7,212 nt of DNA from Eggerthellaceae bacterium UBA5808 (GCA_002417975.1 DIDE01000090.1:1-7212); one strand, 5' to 3'; shown: positions 1 through 6,433, counted from the stretch's first letter. A program made the numbers and translations. Notes: generated from the sequence alone by a model not told the origin.

Positions 1-55
1 CTTTGCGAGGCATTATCTACCGTTGTGTTCGTTTCGTCATTCGCTCAGTGGCATG

Positions 56-85
56 ATACCCAGAAAGAGGGCCATCGGGTATACT
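56..85 (+). promoter_or_regulatory. Candidate promoter of the SRP RNA gene
   Basis: A good -10 hexamer, TATACT, lies at 80-85 and would start transcription near base 92, about ten bases before the SRP RNA helix begins. No convincing -35 box sits 16-18 bases upstream (the hexamer at 57-62 is TACCCA). A 6-base inverted repeat, ATACCC (56-61) with GGGTAT (77-82), spans the expected -35 to -10 interval; it may be chance or a regulator site. The call rests on the -10 box and its position relative to a certain RNA gene. Confidence 0.4.
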
Positions 86-101
86 GATTCTGTTGCGGGA
101 T

Positions 102-210
102 GAGTATCTCGAATGGGCTTGGGCGGCGCCATGTCTCGAATCTGGTCAGGTCCGGGAGGAAGCAGCCATAAGGAACCGCTGACGAGCGCCCTTGCCTATT
201 CGGGATACTT
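102..210 (+). ncRNA. ffs: Signal recognition particle RNA, small bacterial (4.5S) type
   Basis: This is the RNA core of the signal recognition particle, which binds Ffh and targets nascent membrane and secreted proteins to the FtsY receptor. The universally conserved apical domain is present: GGTCAGGTCC (144-153), a GNRA tetraloop GGGA (154-157), then GGAAGCAGCC (158-167). The ends form a long helix. Bases 110-125 pair with 187-202 with one G-U pair and two T-T mismatches, and pairing continues outward from 109/203 to about 102/210. At about 109 bases with no Alu domain it matches the small SRP RNA class. The exact ends are estimated from the helix; the primary transcript probably starts near 92. 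A DedA-like gene follows 53 bases downstream. The identification is close to certain and the end coordinates are approximate. Confidence 0.93.
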
Positions 211-218
211 TGCTTTTT
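209..218 (+). terminator. T-rich tail ending the SRP RNA
   Basis: The 3' strand of the closing SRP helix runs directly into a T-rich stretch (TTT at 209-211, TTTTT at 214-218). The RNA's own terminal helix plus this tract can act as an intrinsic terminator, as is common for SRP RNA genes. The tract is interrupted by GC at 212-213, so some read-through into the dedA-like gene is possible. Confidence 0.5.
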
Positions 219-263
219 CAGACATCTTTTGCATATACGATCTTTTCGAGCGTAGGGAAGTAC

Positions 264-968
264 ATGGAATTCATTAACTTTATTCTTGGCCTGCTCCATG
301 ATCCTCGTAATGCGATTGCCGGTTGGATTATCACATTCGGGCCGATCTGGGTCTATGCGCCACTCTTTTTCGTCATCTTTCTCGAAACTGGCCTCGTTGT
401 TACACCGTTTTTGCCAGGTGACAGTCTTTTATTTGCAGCAGGCGTGTTCTGCGCTGACGGTGGTGGACTCAATATTTGGGCTGCGCTCTGTATCTTTAGT
501 TTTGCTGCTATTTTGGGAAACACTTCCAACTATTGGATTGGTCGTGCGTTCGGCCATGCAATCATCGATTCGGGTAAAGTCAAAGCGCTTACACCCGAAC
601 GTATTGCTAAGACGCATTCATTTTTTGAAAAATGGGGATCGCTTGCTGTTGTAGTAACGCGATTCTTTCCTATCATTCGAACCATCGCTCCATTTGTTGC
701 AGGAACGAGTCGAATGGGCTTTCCACGTTTTACGCTTTTTAACGCTATAGGTGGTATATCGTGGGTGTGCCTTTTCACGCTTATCGGGTATTTCTTTGGC
801 GGTATCCCGTTTGTCCAAACACATTTTGAGTGGATTTTGGTTGCGATCATAGTCGTCTCATTTGCTCCGACTGTTATCGGACTTATTAAAGCACGCGTCT
901 CCGGGAAAAAGAAAGACAAGGAGAATACCGCCGCACCGCACAAGGAAGGGGATGACGAGCGTGCCTGA
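264..968 (+). CDS. DedA/SNARE-associated family membrane protein
   Basis: This is a 234-residue polytopic inner-membrane protein of the DedA (VTT domain) family. Members support membrane homeostasis, several acting as undecaprenyl-phosphate or lipid flippases and some being proton-motive-force dependent. Family hallmarks are visible: E41 in FLETG, the PGDSLL motif with D53, the G-N-x(3)-Y-x(2)-GR element (85-94), and R133 and R139 in TRFFPIIRTIAPFVAG. The spacing E41/D53 and R133/R139 matches the essential Glu/Asp and Arg/Arg pairs of E. coli YqjA. About five hydrophobic stretches are followed by a charged Lys/Glu-rich cytoplasmic tail (from about 211). The ATG at 264 is preferred because AGGGAAG lies at 254-260 just upstream; the in-frame TTG at 192 lies inside the SRP RNA. 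The 3' end overlaps dnaX by 17 bases, so the two are likely cotranscribed. The substrate cannot be told from sequence. Confidence 0.92.
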   Translation: MEFINFILGLLHDPRNAIAGWIITFGPIWVYAPLFFVIFLETGLVVTPFLPGDSLLFAAGVFCADGGGLNIWAALCIFSFAAILGNTSNYWIGRAFGHAIIDSGKVKALTPERIAKTHSFFEKWGSLAVVVTRFFPIIRTIAPFVAGTSRMGFPRFTLFNAIGGISWVCLFTLIGYFFGGIPFVQTHFEWILVAIIVVSFAPTVIGLIKARVSGKKKDKENTAAPHKEGDDERA

Positions 969-3327
969 GTCGCTGTATCGTAAGTATCGACCGCAAGTTT
1001 TTGAAGAAGTTGTAGGTCAAGAGCATATTGAGCGCACACTCAAGAACGCTATAGAAAAAGACAAAGTAAGTCATGCGTATCTGTTTTGTGGTCCGCGAGG
1101 GACTGGCAAAACCACTACTGCGCGTCTTCTTGCAAAGGCATTGCTGTGCGAAAAAGGTCCTACGCCAACGCCAGATGGTACCTGCGAAGAATGCGTTGCT
1201 ATTGCTGAGGGAACGCACCCCGATGTCTATGAACTCGATGCAGCTAGTCGAACGGGCGTCGAAAATGTACGCGATGAAATCATCGGCCGTGTGCAATATG
1301 CTCCGACGCGTGGCAAAGTCAAAGTGTATATCATTGACGAAGTTCATATGCTCTCTATTGCTGCCTTTAACGCGCTGCTCAAAACGCTTGAAGAGCCACC
1401 AGAGCATGTTGTCTTTATTCTCTGTACAACTGATCCTCAAAAAGTTCCGGCGACGATTCAATCGCGTTGCCAGCGTTTTGATTTTCATCGTCTTTCAAAT
1501 GATCAGATCGTTTCTCGACTTGGAGCGATATGCGTAGCCGAAGACGTAAAATTCGAAGGTGATGCGCTTGAACTGATCGCACACCGCGCCGAAGGTGGAA
1601 TGCGCAATGCGCTTACGTCTCTTGAGCAACTGATCTCTTTTGGCGCAGGAACGGTAACGCTCAAGGGTGCCGAAAGCATGCTTGGTTCGCTCGATATCGA
1701 CGATATGTCAAAGATTATGCACGCCATCGGTACGCGTGATGCGACTTCATGCTTTAAATGGGTTGCAGAATATATCGAAACGGGAGCCGATCTCGCGCAA
1801 TTTACGCGTGATATGGCAGACCATGTTCGCAATATGTATGTGATGAGCTTAACGGGTGCTGCGGTTGCTCTCGATTGCACTGATTCCGAAAAACAGCAGA
1901 TCAGCAAAGAGCTGCCGCTGTTCGGCGTTGACCGTTTGGGACGTTTGCTCATGCTGCTTGGCGAGCTATCTGATCGTCTTCGCACAACGAGCAATCAGCG
2001 CCTGTGTTTTGAGATTGCACTTACACGGATGATACGGCCCGATAGCGATTTAACGCTTGAGTCTCTCGCTGAGCGGATCGAAGCTCTTGAATCTCAAAGA
2101 GGCGCAACGTCCGTAGCGTCTGCCCAGGCGCCAATCGAACAAAGAGGCGCATTGCAGGTTGCTACACCCTCAATGGCAGTAGGTACTCCAAGCCAAGGAG
2201 CACGTGTTCCGTCTGCGGCGGCGATTCCTCGTACGTCACAGGCACCCATGATGAGCAGTACTCCAGCAACTAATGCTTCAGCAACTCGTGCCCCGCAGGG
2301 TGCTCCATCGTCGCAACCGTGTGAGCAACAAATGCAGAGCAACCAGCCGTCTCCAATGCAACAAGCTTCTGCGCAGACAGTATCAAATACTGCTCCTACA
2401 ATGCCTGCCGGAAATGGTAGCGCTTCTGGCTATAATGGCGGAGCTGGTCAAGAGGCAGCGTCTTCGGCACCAGCTGGGACTGGCAGTGCTTCTGGTTCAT
2501 TGAGCGCGATCTTAACGAATCCCCCTGCATTGCAACGTATGTGGCGATCGACGATTAACGCAATTAAAAAGATCAAAATGCCCTATAGCGTTCTTTTCCT
2601 TAATGCGAATGTTCGACCTGATAATTCGGGGTCTCAGTTGCTCATTGAATTCCCTGTTGATAACAAATTTGCATTTACAATGATCCGTCAGGATGCGGTT
2701 CGCCAGACGCTTGAGGATGCGCTCAAAGCGACCTTTGGGGAACCTGTACCGTATCGCTGTCTTCAGGCCAAAGAAGGTGCAAATCAATCTTCTGCGCCGA
2801 TGAATCAGCCTGTGGCGCCTGTGCGATCCGTTCCGACTGCTCAAGCGGCAGTTCCTAGCTATCCTGCGCAGCAGCAAACACGGCAGACGCCTTCTATTTC
2901 TACGTCTGCACCTGCGCCACAACCTGCACAACCTGTGCCGCAATCGGCTCCTGAACCTCAGCCAACGGTATCGACACCATCTGCGCCCCATGAATCGTCA
3001 CAAAAGCCAGTGCAATCAGCTGTTGTTCCTCCTGTTGATGAAGTTCCGATTGATGCATACGCAGGTGCTCAAATGGATAGTCCTGAGCGTGAATCGACGA
3101 TGGATAGTGCGGCAATGGATACGTCTGCAGCGAGTCACGCTGGTACAGAGAATCCGTCATCGTCGAATAAACAGGTGCTATCATCTGCATCACAGGTTGC
3201 GCAATCAGATGGTGCGGCTTCAGAATCGGATGCCGAGGGGCAAAATATGGGTACGGCAGAATTTGCCGACGTTCTTTCGAGCGCTATGGGGGCAAATATA
3301 ACGTTTAAGCCCATGGATGATAAATGA
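952..3327 (+). CDS. dnaX: DNA polymerase III subunit tau (clamp loader, DnaX)
   Basis: DnaX is the ATPase core of the clamp loader that opens the beta clamp onto primed DNA and ties polymerase III together. In the 791-residue product: the N-terminal LYRKYRPQVF and VGQEHI motifs; Walker A GPRGTGKT (47-54); a zinc-module region (C66, D75, C78, C81); Walker B IIDE (127-130); sensor 1 around 159-160; the SRC arginine-finger motif (171-173); and a sensor 2 arginine in GGMRNAL (R218). The collar domain runs to about 380. Then come an Ala/Pro/Gln/Ser/Thr-rich linker (about 381-515), a folded-looking module (about 516-604), a second low-complexity linker, and a less biased tail (769-791). This suits a tau form. 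ATG at 952 follows AAGGAAGGGG (942-951); GTG at 961 is an alternative start. No convincing frameshift site for a gamma form was found. One usual zinc cysteine is replaced by Asp75. Confidence 0.96.
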   Translation: MTSVPESLYRKYRPQVFEEVVGQEHIERTLKNAIEKDKVSHAYLFCGPRGTGKTTTARLLAKALLCEKGPTPTPDGTCEECVAIAEGTHPDVYELDAASRTGVENVRDEIIGRVQYAPTRGKVKVYIIDEVHMLSIAAFNALLKTLEEPPEHVVFILCTTDPQKVPATIQSRCQRFDFHRLSNDQIVSRLGAICVAEDVKFEGDALELIAHRAEGGMRNALTSLEQLISFGAGTVTLKGAESMLGSLDIDDMSKIMHAIGTRDATSCFKWVAEYIETGADLAQFTRDMADHVRNMYVMSLTGAAVALDCTDSEKQQISKELPLFGVDRLGRLLMLLGELSDRLRTTSNQRLCFEIALTRMIRPDSDLTLESLAERIEALESQRGATSVASAQAPIEQRGALQVATPSMAVGTPSQGARVPSAAAIPRTSQAPMMSSTPATNASATRAPQGAPSSQPCEQQMQSNQPSPMQQASAQTVSNTAPTMPAGNGSASGYNGGAGQEAASSAPAGTGSASGSLSAILTNPPALQRMWRSTINAIKKIKMPYSVLFLNANVRPDNSGSQLLIEFPVDNKFAFTMIRQDAVRQTLEDALKATFGEPVPYRCLQAKEGANQSSAPMNQPVAPVRSVPTAQAAVPSYPAQQQTRQTPSISTSAPAPQPAQPVPQSAPEPQPTVSTPSAPHESSQKPVQSAVVPPVDEVPIDAYAGAQMDSPERESTMDSAAMDTSAASHAGTENPSSSNKQVLSSASQVAQSDGAASESDAEGQNMGTAEFADVLSSAMGANITFKPMDDK

Positions 3328-3442
3328 GGATCGGTATACGTGAGGTGAACGGATCGCGTGCGTGATGGGTTTTTGGGTACGATAGACACTTAGCGAACCG
3401 TTACAAATGGGATATTAAACAGATAGGAAAGGGATCTATCCG

Positions 3443-3751
3443 ATGGACATGAAAAAAATGATGCGTGAGGCGCAGAAGATGCAGGCCAAACTTGCGCAGG
3501 CTCAAGATGAGATCAAGGATATGACGTACGAAGCATCTGCAGGTGGTGGCATGGTTAAAGTAAACGCAAAGGGTGATATGTCGATTACTTCAATTACGAT
3601 CGACCCCGAAGCTGTTGATCCTGACGATGTCGAAATGCTCCAGGATATGATTCTTGCTGCGGTTAATGAAGCACTTCGCGGTGTAGGCGAAGCGGGATCG
3701 ACACGTTTGAATGCAGCTACCGGCGGGATGAACATCCCTGGCATGATGTAA
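3443..3751 (+). CDS. ybaB: YbaB/EbfC family nucleoid-associated protein
   Basis: This is a 102-residue protein of the YbaB/EbfC family, small dimeric DNA-binding proteins that coat the nucleoid and are typically encoded between dnaX and recR, as here. The N-terminal helix is rich in Met, Lys, Gln and Ala (MKKMMREAQKMQAKLAQAQ) and suits the family's long dimerisation helix. It is followed by the characteristic Ala/Gly turn, a V-x-V-x-A-x-G-D strand, and the I-D-P-E element (53-56) ahead of a C-terminal helix ending in a Gly/Met-rich tail. Length is normal. The start has a clear ribosome binding site, AGGAAAGGG (3425-3433), about nine bases upstream. The 115 bases between dnaX and this gene contain a -10-like TACGAT (3379-3384) without a good -35, so a separate promoter is possible but unproven. 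recR follows after 22 bases. Confidence 0.95.
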   Translation: MDMKKMMREAQKMQAKLAQAQDEIKDMTYEASAGGGMVKVNAKGDMSITSITIDPEAVDPDDVEMLQDMILAAVNEALRGVGEAGSTRLNAATGGMNIPGMM

Positions 3752-3773
3752 GTTTAGATAGACGGTCTCTTGT

Positions 3774-4370
3774 ATGTACGCTGCTCCTTCTATACAAAAA
3801 CTTCTCGATGAGCTGGAACGACTTCCGGGCATTGGTCCGAAGTCTGCCCAGCGCATCGCGTACTGGCTCCTTAACGGTGATCGTGCAACAGCACAACGGC
3901 TAAGCGAAGCGATCATTGAGATGAAGGATTCTGTCCATTTTTGTAAGCGTTGTTTTAATTATGCCGAAAACGATCTCTGTGAAATTTGTGCTTCAACCAA
4001 GCGTGATCCTTCGGTGATTTGCGTTGTGTCGGAGCCGCGAGAAATCCCTCCCATAGAGCGAACAGGCACGTTTAATGGCTGCTACCATGTATTGGGCGGA
4101 GTGTTGTCTCCTCTTGAAGGTGTAGGGCCAGATGATCTTCATATTAAAGAGCTTATCGAACGCATCTCGGCGGAAAACGTCGTAGAAGTTATCGTTGCCA
4201 CGAACCCTGATGTAGAAGGTGAGACAACAGCGAGCTATCTTGCGCGTCTAATTCATCCGCTTGGCGTACGCGTTACGCGTCTTGCAAGTGGACTGCCTGT
4301 TGGCGGCGATTTAGAATTCGCTGATGAGGTAACACTTGGTCGGGCAATAGAAAGTAGACGAACGCTGTAA
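3774..4370 (+). CDS. recR: Recombination mediator protein RecR
   Basis: RecR works with RecO and RecF to load RecA at single-strand gaps and stalled forks. The 198-residue product has normal family length and order: a helix-hairpin-helix region with LPGIGPKSAQR (17-27); a four-cysteine zinc motif C57, C60, C69, C72; a Toprim domain beginning near residue 80 with the catalytic-type Glu in SEPRE (E87); an NPDVEGE segment (144-150); and the C-terminal GLPVGGDLEFAD-type motif (173-184) followed by TLGRA. The start is the first ATG giving the standard N-terminus (MYAAPSIQKLLDELERLPG). No strong Shine-Dalgarno precedes it, so translation may be partly coupled to ybaB, which ends 22 bases upstream. 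Cotranscription with ybaB is the usual arrangement. Confidence 0.97.
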   Translation: MYAAPSIQKLLDELERLPGIGPKSAQRIAYWLLNGDRATAQRLSEAIIEMKDSVHFCKRCFNYAENDLCEICASTKRDPSVICVVSEPREIPPIERTGTFNGCYHVLGGVLSPLEGVGPDDLHIKELIERISAENVVEVIVATNPDVEGETTASYLARLIHPLGVRVTRLASGLPVGGDLEFADEVTLGRAIESRRTL

Positions 4371-4401
4371 TAGGTGATCGGTGTGGAAAAGAAGGCGTGC
4401 T

Positions 4402-5631
4402 ATGAGCAGTGTCGATAGGGAAGACGCGTTTACTCTCACTCCTGAGGAACGCTCCTATGTAACTGAGGGTCGCAGAAAGCTTAGCCCTTATGCAACTGAT
4501 TACTCCGATGCTGTATATGAGTGCGTAACGAATGCTCCGAGCGCTGATACAAGAGCTCTCAGGCCGTCCTTCGTTCGGGATGTTGACCGTGTCCTTAACA
4601 ATGCTTTCTATAACCGTTGCATGGATAAAACTCAGGTATTTCCGTTTTATCGCAATGATGATTTAACGCGTAGATCGTTCCATCTGCAGCTTGTCGCTCA
4701 GGTCGCTCGCAAAATCGGATCTGCGCTTAGGCTTAACACTGATTTAATTGAAGCAATCGCTTTAGGCCATGATATGGGTCATACGCCCTTTGGTCATGGC
4801 GGCGAACGTATTCTTTCGGATTTGTATCATAGGCATACATCCCGTTATTTTAATCACAATGTTCACAGCGTTCGCATTCTCCGTGATGTGGCGACTTGTC
4901 GTCTTTCGCTCCAGACATTTAACGGCATTTTGTGTCACTGTGGCGAAAAAGGGTTTCGCGAATATCAACCGCAGGAATGTGCATCATTCAAGGATCTCGA
5001 TGCGATAATTGCACGCTGCAGCGTTGATCCTACGGTGAGCAAAAGTCTGCGACCAAGTACCTTAGAAGGGTGCGTTGTTCGTATTTGTGACATGCTTGGC
5101 TACCTGGGGAAAGATCGTCAAGATGCGCTTAATGTCGGCGTAATTTCGAACGAGGATTATCAAATTAGGGATAATATCCTTGGACCGAACAACAGCTCAA
5201 TTATCGATCGTGTGTCAACGAATATCATTAAGCGTAGCATTGATAAGCCGTTTCTTTCGATGGATCCAGATGTATTTGACGCGTTGATGGCGATTAAAGA
5301 TCTGAACTCAAAAACGATTTACGCTTCGGAGCAGGCCCATGAACGCCTTGATGAACGGCTTCCTTCAATGATGGAGGCGGTCTATGATCGATGCCTTGCT
5401 GATCTGAAACGCGGTGATGAGTCAACGCCTATTTTCTGTCATCATATTCATTCGTGGGTTATGAAATTTAATCAGGATTATGTAACGATAAACGAACCTG
5501 ACGATATCGTTATGGACTATATTGCATCGATGACCGACGATTATTTTGTGCAACTCTACAATTTCTTATTTCCTCAGCATGCAGTGCGGGAAAGCGATTT
5601 GTACCATTCGTATTTTGAGTCAATGAAATAG
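4402..5631 (+). CDS. HD-domain phosphohydrolase, dGTPase-like
   Basis: This is a 409-residue metal-dependent HD phosphohydrolase related to deoxyguanosine triphosphate triphosphohydrolases, which cleave dNTPs to nucleoside and tripolyphosphate. Metal-ligand candidates are H94 (in RRSFHLQLV), H123-D124 (LGHDMGHTPFGHGGE) and D230 (VRICDMLGYL). H132 and E135 match the catalytic His/Glu of Dgt proteins, and FNHNVHSVRIL (150-160) is a further Dgt-like element. The N-terminal half is divergent: RPSFVRDVDRVLNNAFYNRC followed by DKTQVFPF replaces the usual RTPFQRDRDRI...RRL..KTQVF. It resembles a subgroup I recall from clostridia and coriobacteria whose substrate is not firmly known, so no symbol is given. 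ATG at 4402 has GAAGG six bases upstream; GTG at 4381, adding seven residues, is an alternative with AGGTG four bases upstream. It lies 31 bases after recR and may share its transcript. Confidence 0.88.
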   Translation: MSSVDREDAFTLTPEERSYVTEGRRKLSPYATDYSDAVYECVTNAPSADTRALRPSFVRDVDRVLNNAFYNRCMDKTQVFPFYRNDDLTRRSFHLQLVAQVARKIGSALRLNTDLIEAIALGHDMGHTPFGHGGERILSDLYHRHTSRYFNHNVHSVRILRDVATCRLSLQTFNGILCHCGEKGFREYQPQECASFKDLDAIIARCSVDPTVSKSLRPSTLEGCVVRICDMLGYLGKDRQDALNVGVISNEDYQIRDNILGPNNSSIIDRVSTNIIKRSIDKPFLSMDPDVFDALMAIKDLNSKTIYASEQAHERLDERLPSMMEAVYDRCLADLKRGDESTPIFCHHIHSWVMKFNQDYVTINEPDDIVMDYIASMTDDYFVQLYNFLFPQHAVRESDLYHSYFESMK

Positions 5632-5647
5632 ATTTTGCTCATGTTCT

Positions 5648-5689
5648 AAAAAGGCGAAAAGCCGTGGATCCCTCCCCGGGTCTACGGCT
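5648..5689 (-). terminator. Terminator-like hairpin with T-tract, minus strand
   Basis: Read on the minus strand, AGCCGT (5689-5684) pairs with ACGGCT (5665-5660) around a C/G-rich core, followed by TTT, CGCC and TTTTT (5652-5648). This is an intrinsic terminator layout for transcription coming from mntP or from an RNA in the gap. The inner stem has two A-C mismatches on this strand, which become G-U pairs on the plus strand, so the same hairpin folds better in plus-strand RNA. The plus strand has no T-tract after it. Confidence 0.5.
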
Positions 5690-5781
5690 CTTCCTGTCGC
5701 GTACGTGCGACACCCCTCCTACATGGTCGATATCACGTCCTTGGCATGGTGCCGACCTTATGGAATAAGAACATTTCCATA
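5660..5781. other. Structured intergenic region, possible unidentified RNA
   Basis: Four inverted repeats follow one another in the gap between the convergent HD gene and mntP: (a) a 12-pair stem at 5660-5671/5678-5689 with loop CTCCCC; (b) a 6-pair stem TGTCGC/GCGACA at 5695-5700/5707-5712; (c) GGTCG/CGACC at 5725-5729/5753-5757 enclosing a small GGCA/TGCC hairpin; (d) TATGGAA/TTCCATA at 5759-5765/5775-5781. The strand is unclear. Stem (a) is fully paired, with two G-U wobbles, only on the plus strand. A -10-like TATACT and a T-tract favour the minus strand. On the plus strand two CCTCC motifs, in the loop of (a) and between (b) and (c), resemble anti-Shine-Dalgarno sequence. No known RNA family was recognised. 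A 15-codon minus-strand frame (5780-5733) lacks a ribosome binding site. Confidence 0.35.
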
Positions 5782-5792
5782 CGCAAAGTGAC

Positions 5793-5798
5793 AGTATA
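5793..5798 (-). promoter_or_regulatory. Possible -10 box ahead of the structured region
   Basis: TATACT reads on the minus strand here, 12 bases before the outermost hairpin (5781) of the structured region, and it is the same hexamer as the SRP RNA -10 box. A transcript from it would cover all four hairpins and reach the T-tract at 5648-5652, about 140 bases in total. No recognisable -35 box lies 15-18 bases upstream, so the call is weak. Confidence 0.2.
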
Positions 5799-5811
5799 GC
5801 GCAAAATATCT

Positions 5812-5862
5812 TGCCTGAGGAATGTTCATTCATCCCTGGCGGCGGACGGCACAGGCATTTTT
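5812..5862 (+). terminator. Possible plus-strand terminator next to the mntP stop
   Basis: TGCCTG (5812-5817) pairs with CAGGCA (5852-5857) and is followed at once by TTTTT (5858-5862), which is a terminator layout for plus-strand transcription coming from the HD gene. The loop is long (34 bases) with only weak inner pairing, or alternatively CCTG (5835-5838) pairs with CAGG (5852-5855). The stem is short, so confidence is low. Confidence 0.3.
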
Positions 5863-6420
5863 CTAATGGAACATTGCACTTACGCCAATAAGGATAAGTA
5901 CGATACCTCCAACAATTTGTGCGTGGACGCCAAAGCGGTCGCCAAGACGGCGTCCAATAAAGAGCATTGCAAGACAGCACACAAAGGTACAGAGGGCGAT
6001 TATAACCGATGCGCTAAGGATATTCGTATCAGAAGCAGCAAGTGATACACCGACAGCGAGAGCATCGATGCTTGTTGCAAGTGCCTGCAGACTAAGCGTT
6101 GCAATGCTTAGATGAGCTGTTGTGTGTGACTGATCGGATTCTGGGTCTTCATGGCATGCATCAAAAATCATTTTTCCGCCGACGATGCCAAGAATTAACA
6201 GCGTGACAAGGCCTTCGTAGCGTTCGATGACATCGATTGCAAATGACCCCAATGCGTATCCAATAAGGGGCATCAATCCTTGGAATATGCCAAAGAAGAG
6301 GGGCATAAGAAGTGCCCGTTTTCTGCTAAGGTGTGGATTGGCTAAACAGTTGCAGACGGTAACGCTCATTGCATCAGCTGATAGAGCAAGACCTAATAGT
6401 ATGATTGCCGTGATTGAGAT
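5863..6420 (-). CDS. mntP: Manganese efflux pump MntP, apparent ATC start
   Basis: MntP is a small integral-membrane exporter that removes excess Mn(II). The frame encodes 185 residues (E. coli MntP has 188) with six expected hydrophobic segments. It has the internally repeated acidic motifs LALSADAMSV (D16) and ATSIDALAVGVSLA (D119), matching the essential Asp residues of E. coli MntP. The first ATG (6369) would remove 17 residues and most of helix 1, including D16. Upstream the frame stays open to a stop at 6460-6462 but has no ATG, GTG or TTG. ATC at 6420-6418 aligns without gaps to the E. coli initiator (SITAIILLGLALSADAM against NITATVLLAFGMSMDAF) and has AAAGGA seven bases upstream, so it is taken as the start. 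A sequencing error or a frameshift from ATG 6473 is possible. No manganese riboswitch is visible in the leader. Confidence 0.88.
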   Translation of the reverse strand: MSITAIILLGLALSADAMSVTVCNCLANPHLSRKRALLMPLFFGIFQGLMPLIGYALGSFAIDVIERYEGLVTLLILGIVGGKMIFDACHEDPESDQSHTTAHLSIATLSLQALATSIDALAVGVSLAASDTNILSASVIIALCTFVCCLAMLFIGRRLGDRFGVHAQIVGGIVLILIGVSAMFH

Positions 6421-6427
6421 GGCGAAA

Positions 6428-6433
6428 TCCTTT
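6428..6433 (-). promoter_or_regulatory. Ribosome binding site deciding the mntP start
   Basis: AAAGGA on the minus strand, with seven bases (TTTCGCC) between it and the ATC codon at 6420-6418. This is standard spacing and the only Shine-Dalgarno-like sequence near the N-terminus predicted from family alignment. The ATG at 6369 has none nearby. It therefore supports initiation at ATC. Confidence 0.55.

Noticed and set aside
1..60. Possible tRNA or gene end upstream of the SRP RNA
   Set aside because: No cloverleaf, CCA end or open frame with recognisable sequence could be supported.
192..263. Extension of the DedA frame to a TTG start at 192
   Set aside because: The TTG lies inside the 3' strand of the SRP RNA helix, and the ATG at 264 has a proper ribosome binding site and gives the usual DedA N-terminus.
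862..951. Extension of dnaX upstream to base 862
   Set aside because: The extra 30 residues are a shadow of the DedA C-terminus in another frame, and DnaX proteins start just before the LYRKYRP motif.
2563..2571. Possible -1 frameshift site (T AAA AAG) that would give a short gamma-like DnaX
   Set aside because: The heptamer does not fit the X-XXY-YYZ rule (first base T, not A), and no clear Shine-Dalgarno enhancer or following hairpin was seen. A stop does follow in the -1 frame after about five codons, but that is expected by chance.
2094..3301. Several frames in other phases across the dnaX linker region
   Set aside because: They arise from the repetitive Ala/Pro/Gln/Ser codons and encode low-complexity Arg- or Ser-rich shadows.
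5733..5780. 15-codon minus-strand frame inside the structured gap
   Set aside because: It has no ribosome binding site and no recognisable sequence, and it lies across the hairpins.
5639..5980. 113-residue minus-strand frame overlapping the end of mntP
   Set aside because: It is a shadow frame with biased Arg/Trp/Cys composition; mntP is clearly the coding frame where they overlap.
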